A stretch of 9,101 nt of DNA, from positions 1 through 9,101 of the forward strand of contig JAQGKJ010000808.1 in the NCBI GenBank assembly GCA_028290165.1. The letters run 5' to 3'. This document shows positions 5,739-9,101 of this stretch, in pieces. The translations under genes were made by a program, and so were the position numbers. The notes below the pieces were generated by a model, which worked only from the letters and a program-made list of their open reading frames with translations, had not been told where the DNA came from and made no database searches. This DNA comes from Bradyrhizobium sp. Lineage in GTDB: Bacteria; Pseudomonadota; Alphaproteobacteria; Rhizobiales; Xanthobacteraceae. Positions within the stretch are counted from its first letter, which is position 1. Every line of letters starts with the position of its first letter.

Positions 5739-7382
5739 TCACGGCAGCGCCCGCTCCAGCAACGCCCTGATATCGCCATCGGCGAGATCGACCGCGCCGT
5801 ACATGCTGGCGTGATTTTGTGCGAGCCGCGTCCGCGCGAACAATTCCGCGTGATGCGGCGACACGCTGTTGAGAGCAGCTGCCGCGGCGAGCAGCGCCAG
5901 CTTCTCGACCGCCAGCCGCGCCACCCGCTCACTGTCCGGCCGGCGGAACGCCTTGCCGATGAACGCAACGCCATCGGCGGCCCCGGGCAGGCTTTTGGTC
6001 TCTTCCGCGAGACGTTGCAGGACCGATGCGGCCGCGTCGACCTCGCGGGACAGCGCCCGCAACACGTCCAGGCACATCACATTCCCGGAACCTTCCCAGA
6101 TCGCATTGACCGGCGACTCCCGGTAATGCCGCGCCAGGATGCCCTCTTCCACATAACCGTTGCCGCCCAGGCACTCCATCGCCTCGTACAGAAATCCCGG
6201 CGCGCTCTTGCATACCCAGTATTTGATCGCCGGTGTCAGCAGCCGCATGTAGGCGGCTTCGTTGCTGTCATGCGGCGCCTGATCGAACGAACGGCACATC
6301 CGCATCACCAGCGCGATCGAAGCTTCAACGTGCAGCGCCATGTCTGACAGCACCGCCTGCATCAGCGGCTGATCGGCGAGATGTTTCTGGAACACGCTGC
6401 GATGCCTCGCGTGATGCAGCGCGTGCGCGAGCCCGGACCGCATCAGGCCCGCGGAGGCAATCGCGCAATCCTGCCGCGTCAGCTGCACCATCTGGATGAT
6501 GGTGCGGATGCCCTTGCCCTCGTCGCCGACACGCATCGCATGGGCGTTGACGAATTCCACTTCGGAGGATGCATTGGAGCGGTTGCCTAGCTTGTCCTTC
6601 AGGCGCTGGAACTGGATCGCGTTGACCGATCCGTCCGGCTTGAAGCGCGGCATGAAGAAACAGGTCAACCCTTCGTCGGCCTGCGCCAGCACCAGGAAGG
6701 CGTCGCACATCGGCGCCGACATGAACCATTTATGCCCGGTGATGCGGTACACGCCGCCGTCGCGCTCCGCGCGCGTCATGTTGGAGCGCACGTCGGTACC
6801 GCCCTGTTTCTCCGTCATGCCCATGCCGAGCGTCATGCCGCGCTTGGTCCACCACGGCGCGAAGGAGGGATCGTAGGCGCGGGTTCCGATCACCGGCATC
6901 GCCTTCTTGAGCAGGTCCGGCTGCACTGCCAGGGCCGCGACCGACGCGCGCGTCATGGTGATCGGGCACAGATGACCGGTTTCGACTTGCGCTGCCATAT
7001 AGAACCTCGCCGCGCGCACGACTTCGGCAGCACCTCCGGCCGGCTTGCCGTCGGCGGTCCAGGTTGAATTGTGCACGCCGGCGTGCGCGCTGCGCGCCAT
7101 CAGTTCATGATAGGCCGGATGAAACTCAACTTCATCCCGTCGGTTGCCGCGGGAATCGAAGGTCTTAAGTTTTGGCGTGTTCTCGTTGGCGACGCGACCC
7201 CGCTCAGCCATGACGGCCGAACCCCAGTGCTGCCCGAACTCGGACAATTCCTTCTCGGCCGAGGCACCGCCGTTGGCCGCGACCGCTTCCTTTAGAGGCC
7301 GGTCCACGGCGAACAGGTCGACGTCCCAAAACGGCGGCGACTGATTTAACACCTCGTGGGTCGCGAATGTGGCTTGCGTCAT
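5739..7382 (-). CDS. AidB-like acyl-CoA dehydrogenase family protein
   Basis: A predicted FAD-containing acyl-CoA dehydrogenase superfamily protein of the AidB subgroup, 547 residues against 541 for E. coli AidB and clearly longer than ordinary acyl-CoA dehydrogenases (about 380). AidB belongs to the adaptive response to alkylating agents, binds DNA and has weak isovaleryl-CoA dehydrogenase activity. AidB-type signatures follow in order: FATHEVLNQSPP (6-17), the N-terminal domain ending VETGHLCPITMT (133-144), MGMTEKQGGTDVRSN (187-201), GHKWFMSAP (216-224), LKDKLGNRSNASSEVEF (261-277), the helical domain ECLGGNGYVEE (403-413), and YRESPVNAIWEGSGNVM (420-436) with the acyl-CoA dehydrogenase-type glutamate Glu430. 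The C-terminal part, which binds DNA in E. coli AidB, is present in length but less alike. A modest AGGA lies 6 nt before ATG 7382. No Ada-box-like element was recognised upstream, so alkylation control is not supported. It lies 64 bp downstream of the dipeptidase gene and upstream of CPBP. Confidence 0.93.
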   Translation of the reverse strand: MTQATFATHEVLNQSPPFWDVDLFAVDRPLKEAVAANGGASAEKELSEFGQHWGSAVMAERGRVANENTPKLKTFDSRGNRRDEVEFHPAYHELMARSAHAGVHNSTWTADGKPAGGAAEVVRAARFYMAAQVETGHLCPITMTRASVAALAVQPDLLKKAMPVIGTRAYDPSFAPWWTKRGMTLGMGMTEKQGGTDVRSNMTRAERDGGVYRITGHKWFMSAPMCDAFLVLAQADEGLTCFFMPRFKPDGSVNAIQFQRLKDKLGNRSNASSEVEFVNAHAMRVGDEGKGIRTIIQMVQLTRQDCAIASAGLMRSGLAHALHHARHRSVFQKHLADQPLMQAVLSDMALHVEASIALVMRMCRSFDQAPHDSNEAAYMRLLTPAIKYWVCKSAPGFLYEAMECLGGNGYVEEGILARHYRESPVNAIWEGSGNVMCLDVLRALSREVDAAASVLQRLAEETKSLPGAADGVAFIGKAFRRPDSERVARLAVEKLALLAAAAALNSVSPHHAELFARTRLAQNHASMYGAVDLADGDIRALLERALP

Positions 7383-7446
7383 GGACGGTCCTGGCTATCG
7401 GAAGGCTCGGGAGCGAGTTTACGCCGGATTGTGCCCGCGGACAGAC

Positions 7447-8211
7447 TCACTTGTTGCGCGGGGTAATCGGAAAATCATACGCGGGGCCAGCCGCGCCCGG
7501 CAGCGAAAAGTGCCACCACTCTTTCGAATAATTGACAAAACCTTGCCTCGCCATCGCGGTAACCAGCACATTCCGCCACCGGCGTTGGGCGGGCGTGATG
7601 GAACTCGCCGAGGTATGCGCCTTGACGTCGGAACAGTCATAGCCGGTGCCCATGTCGACGCTGCCTTCCGGCGCGCGAGCGCCCGCGGCCGTCGTGCAGA
7701 CGGCGTAGGCCCTGCCGGGATCGAACCGGGCTGAATTGTCGGCCGTCAGATCGACCAGGGTCAGGTCGACGGCAGCGCCCGTGGAATGGCCGGAATGCTC
7801 AGCGATATAGCCGAGCCGGAACAGGTCTTTCTTGCTGAAAGCAGGGTTATAGCGCCGTTCCGCCGGCGTCTCCTGCCCGTTCTGCGCCCAAACCACCATG
7901 TCGTGCACCGCGCGCGCCGGCCGATAGCAATCCAGCATTTTCAGCGACAGTTTTTGCGGCGCGAGTTCCTGCTGAACGCGCTTGAGCGCCCGCCCAACGT
8001 CGCGCTTCACCACGCATTCGGCCGCGTCGTAACCGTTAAGCGGCCGGCCGACGAAATTATTCGAGCCGGCGTAGCGGATGTCCTGGATGATGCTCGGATC
8101 GATGTCGCGCAAATAGACAAAACCGCCGGGCAAGGTCTGTGCGGTCGCTACAGACGCGAAAGCGGCGACAACAAGCGCGATCAAGATTGTTCTCACCAAG
8201 ATCGACCCCAT
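7447..8211 (-). CDS. Exported D-alanyl-D-alanine dipeptidase, VanX/DdpX-like (peptidase M15)
   Basis: A predicted zinc dipeptidase of the M15D (VanX/DdpX) family that splits free D-Ala-D-Ala, here probably in the periplasm for peptidoglycan fragment recycling or remodelling. Counting from ATG 8211 (254 residues), the zinc and catalytic residues are in place: HSGHSTGAAVDLTL with His142 and Asp149, and KEWWHFS with catalytic Glu231 and zinc ligand His234; DCYRPARAVHDM holds the conserved Arg97, and VDMGTGYDCSD is also typical. The N-terminus VRTILIALVVAAFASVATA, then QT, is a good signal peptide with an AxA cleavage site. The start is uncertain: ATG 8211 lacks a clear Shine-Dalgarno, GTG 8196 would begin exactly at the signal peptide, and ATG 8244 lies in a palindromic repeat and is unlikely. 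There is no vanH/vanA-type ligase nearby, so a glycopeptide-resistance role is not indicated. A 64-bp gap separates it from the AidB-like gene. Confidence 0.9.
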   Translation of the reverse strand: MGSILVRTILIALVVAAFASVATAQTLPGGFVYLRDIDPSIIQDIRYAGSNNFVGRPLNGYDAAECVVKRDVGRALKRVQQELAPQKLSLKMLDCYRPARAVHDMVVWAQNGQETPAERRYNPAFSKKDLFRLGYIAEHSGHSTGAAVDLTLVDLTADNSARFDPGRAYAVCTTAAGARAPEGSVDMGTGYDCSDVKAHTSASSITPAQRRWRNVLVTAMARQGFVNYSKEWWHFSLPGAAGPAYDFPITPRNK

Positions 8212-8213
8212 GT

Positions 8214-8304
8214 CGTCATGGCCGGACTTGTTCCGGCCATCCACGTCTTGTTCCCTGGAAGTTAGCGAAAAGAGGACGTGGATGCCCCGGCAAAAGGCAT
8301 GACG
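8214..8304. repeat. Composite palindromic REP-like element of the 'MAGLVPAIHV' type
   Basis: A 91-bp nested inverted repeat. The outer arms CGTCATG (8214-8220) and CATGACG (8298-8304) are exact complements. The left half contains a perfect 9-bp stem with a 5-nt loop (ATGGCCGGA 8218-8226, TCCGGCCAT 8232-8240). A 10-bp perfect pair, CATCCACGTC (8238-8247) with GACGTGGATG (8275-8284), joins the halves. The right half (8285-8297, CCCCGGCAAAAGG) is a decayed form of the left stem. On the plus strand it reads MAGLVPAIHV, a peptide familiar as a spurious annotation in Bradyrhizobium and relatives because this repeat is scattered between genes there (from memory). It abuts the dipeptidase start and could affect transcript ends or stability. 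Confidence 0.82.
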
Positions 8305-8326
8305 GCTTTAAATAGGCGCGTGCTTC

Positions 8327-8342
8327 GAAATTGAGGAATTTC
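8327..8342. repeat. Small perfect dyad upstream of pyrB
   Basis: GAAATT (8327-8332) and AATTTC (8337-8342) form a perfect 6-bp inverted repeat around GAGG, in an AT-richer stretch about 100 bp before pyrB. It could be an operator or chance; it is not followed by a clean T-run, so it is not a convincing terminator. Apart from this dyad and the candidate promoter, 8305-8437 shows no gene or other recognisable element. Confidence 0.3.
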
Positions 8343-8398
8343 TTCTTTACCATTCTGCCGACAGATCAGGGGATAACCGCCAGGCGCCCTATTCGCCC

Positions 8399-8427
8399 TT
8401 GCCCCGCCTTGCATCTCTGCCTATAGC
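8399..8427 (+). promoter_or_regulatory. Candidate sigma70-type promoter of pyrB
   Basis: TTGCCC (8399-8404) and TATAGC (8422-8427) are separated by exactly 17 nt, each matching four of six consensus bases. A transcript from this promoter would start around 8433-8438, at or within a few bases of the pyrB ATG, which would make it leaderless or nearly so. This agrees with the lack of a ribosome-binding site. No attenuator or UMP-responsive leader is visible. Confidence 0.35.
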
Positions 8428-8437
8428 TCTCGTTTTA

Positions 8438-9101
8438 ATGACCCCTGCATCGAAATCGACCTTCGTCCTCGGTCACCGGCACCTGCTGGGCATAGAGGGG
8501 CTTTCCGCTGACGACATTACCGGCCTGCTCGACCTCTCCGAGGAATATGTCGAGCTCAATCGCCAGGTCGACAAGAAGCGCACCAGCTTGCGCGGCCGCA
8601 CCCAGATCAACCTGTTCTTCGAAGCCTCGACCCGCACCCAGTCCTCGTTCGAAATCGCTGGCAAACGGCTGGGCGCCGACGTCATGAACATGTCGGTATC
8701 CTCCTCCTCGATGCGCAAGGGCGAGACCCTGGTTGATACCGCGGTCACGCTGAACGCCATGCACCCGGATATCCTGGTGGTGCGGCACCATGCCTCCGGC
8801 GCCGTCGAATTGCTGGCGCGCAAGGTCGACGGGTCGGTGATCAATGCCGGCGACGGCGCCCATGAACATCCCACCCAGGCGCTGCTCGATGCCCTGACCA
8901 TCCGCCGCAACAAGGGCCGGCTCGAAGGGCTGCTGATCGCGATCTGCGGCGACGTGATGCATTCGCGCGTTGCCCGCTCCAACATCATCCTGCTCAACGC
9001 CATGGGCGCGCGGGTGCGCGTGGTCGCGCCCTCGACGCTGCTGCCGCCGGGCATCGAGCGAATGGGGGTCGAGGTCGCCCGCGACATGCGCGAGGGCCTC
9101 A
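8438..9101 (+). CDS. pyrB: Aspartate carbamoyltransferase catalytic subunit (3' end outside window)
   Basis: PyrB joins carbamoyl phosphate to L-aspartate, the committed step of pyrimidine synthesis in the cytoplasm. The 221 residues present are about two thirds of a protein of some 310-320 residues. The carbamoyl-phosphate site [13 protein letters not shown] (60-72, Ser64-Thr67) is intact, as are [12 protein letters not shown] (89-100) with the conserved Lys94, VVRH (114-117) with Arg116, and [16 protein letters not shown] (138-153) with His144 and the HPTQ loop; the aspartate domain begins near [14 protein letters not shown] (169-182). The opening after ATG 8438 ([20 protein letters not shown]) fits rhizobial PyrB. 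There is no Shine-Dalgarno in the 20 nt before the ATG. In related bacteria pyrC often follows (family knowledge, not seen here). The gene runs divergently from the dipeptidase gene, with a palindromic repeat in the gap. Confidence 0.97.
   Translation, partial: MTPASKSTFVLGHRHLLGIEGLSADDITGLLDLSEEYVELNRQVDKKRTSLRGRTQINLFFEASTRTQSSFEIAGKRLGADVMNMSVSSSSMRKGETLVDTAVTLNAMHPDILVVRHHASGAVELLARKVDGSVINAGDGAHEHPTQALLDALTIRRNKGRLEGLLIAICGDVMHSRVARSNIILLNAMGARVRVVAPSTLLPPGIERMGVEVARDMREGL

Noticed and set aside
5739..7382. Reading the AidB-like gene as a nitroalkane oxidase working with the two nitronate monooxygenases as a nitroalkane degradation system.
   Set aside because: Nitroalkane oxidase is an acyl-CoA dehydrogenase homologue, so the idea is attractive, but the protein has AidB-length and AidB-specific motifs and a glutamate (Glu430) at the catalytic position where nitroalkane oxidase has aspartate. 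It is also separated from the monooxygenases by ruvX and the CPBP gene.
7447..8211. A vancomycin-resistance cluster, because of the VanX-like dipeptidase.
   Set aside because: No D-Ala-D-Lac ligase, VanH dehydrogenase or two-component system is present, and Gram-negative VanX homologues (DdpX) are general dipeptidases.
7786..8265. A plus-strand ORF of 159 codons ending in MAGLVPAIHVLFPGS.
   Set aside because: It is antisense to the dipeptidase gene and its end is simply the translated palindromic repeat.
1..9101. CRISPR arrays, tRNA or rRNA genes, insertion-sequence ends, phage genes, toxin-antitoxin pairs or retrons.
   Set aside because: Looking on both strands I found no spaced direct repeats, cloverleaf with CCA end, transposase or integrase motif, reverse transcriptase, or short paired toxin-antitoxin ORFs. 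A covariance-model scan for small RNAs was not possible.

Overview
The window looks like a piece of an alphaproteobacterial chromosome, most probably from the Bradyrhizobium/Rhodopseudomonas group (Nitrobacteraceae). The grounds are the GC-rich codon use, the gatA/gatC, ruvX and pyrB proteins that read like those of that group, and one copy of the short palindromic intergenic repeat of these genomes that translates as 'MAGLVPAIHV'. No tRNA, rRNA, CRISPR array, insertion sequence or phage gene was seen. Nearly all the DNA is coding; the longest gap, about 226 bp, lies before pyrB.

Layout. (1) Positions 1-1171, minus strand: a compact unit gatC, then a 70-residue protein of unknown function, then gatA (truncated by the window edge). 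GatA and GatC belong to the Asp-tRNA(Asn)/Glu-tRNA(Gln) amidotransferase; the small gene between them ends in a 4-nt ATGA overlap with gatA. (2) 1251-4327: two overlapping minus-strand genes for FMN-dependent nitronate monooxygenase/2-nitropropane dioxygenase family enzymes, and a divergent plus-strand LysR-type regulator. The 103-bp divergent spacer carries a perfect 7-bp inverted repeat plus a third half-site, a good candidate operator. (3) 4401-4883, plus strand: ruvX (YqgF), ending 4 nt from the end of a convergent CPBP-family membrane protease gene (4888-5670, minus). (4) 5739-8211, minus strand: an AidB-like acyl-CoA dehydrogenase and, upstream of it, an exported VanX/DdpX-like D-Ala-D-Ala dipeptidase (M15). 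(5) 8214-8304: the palindromic repeat. (6) 8438 to the end, plus strand: the N-terminal two thirds of pyrB, aspartate carbamoyltransferase.

How it fits together. Housekeeping genes (gatCA, ruvX, pyrB) form the backbone, with two accessory blocks between them: a self-contained LysR/nitronate monooxygenase cassette and a minus-strand series dipeptidase - AidB-like - CPBP protease. The cassette could detoxify or use nitronates, but the substrate cannot be read from sequence. I see no convincing new multi-gene system. The items most worth a second look are the CxxC micro-protein inside the gat unit, the operator with three half-sites, the C-terminal extension of the upstream monooxygenase across the start of the next gene, the repeat at the dipeptidase start, and the absence of a Shine-Dalgarno before pyrB.
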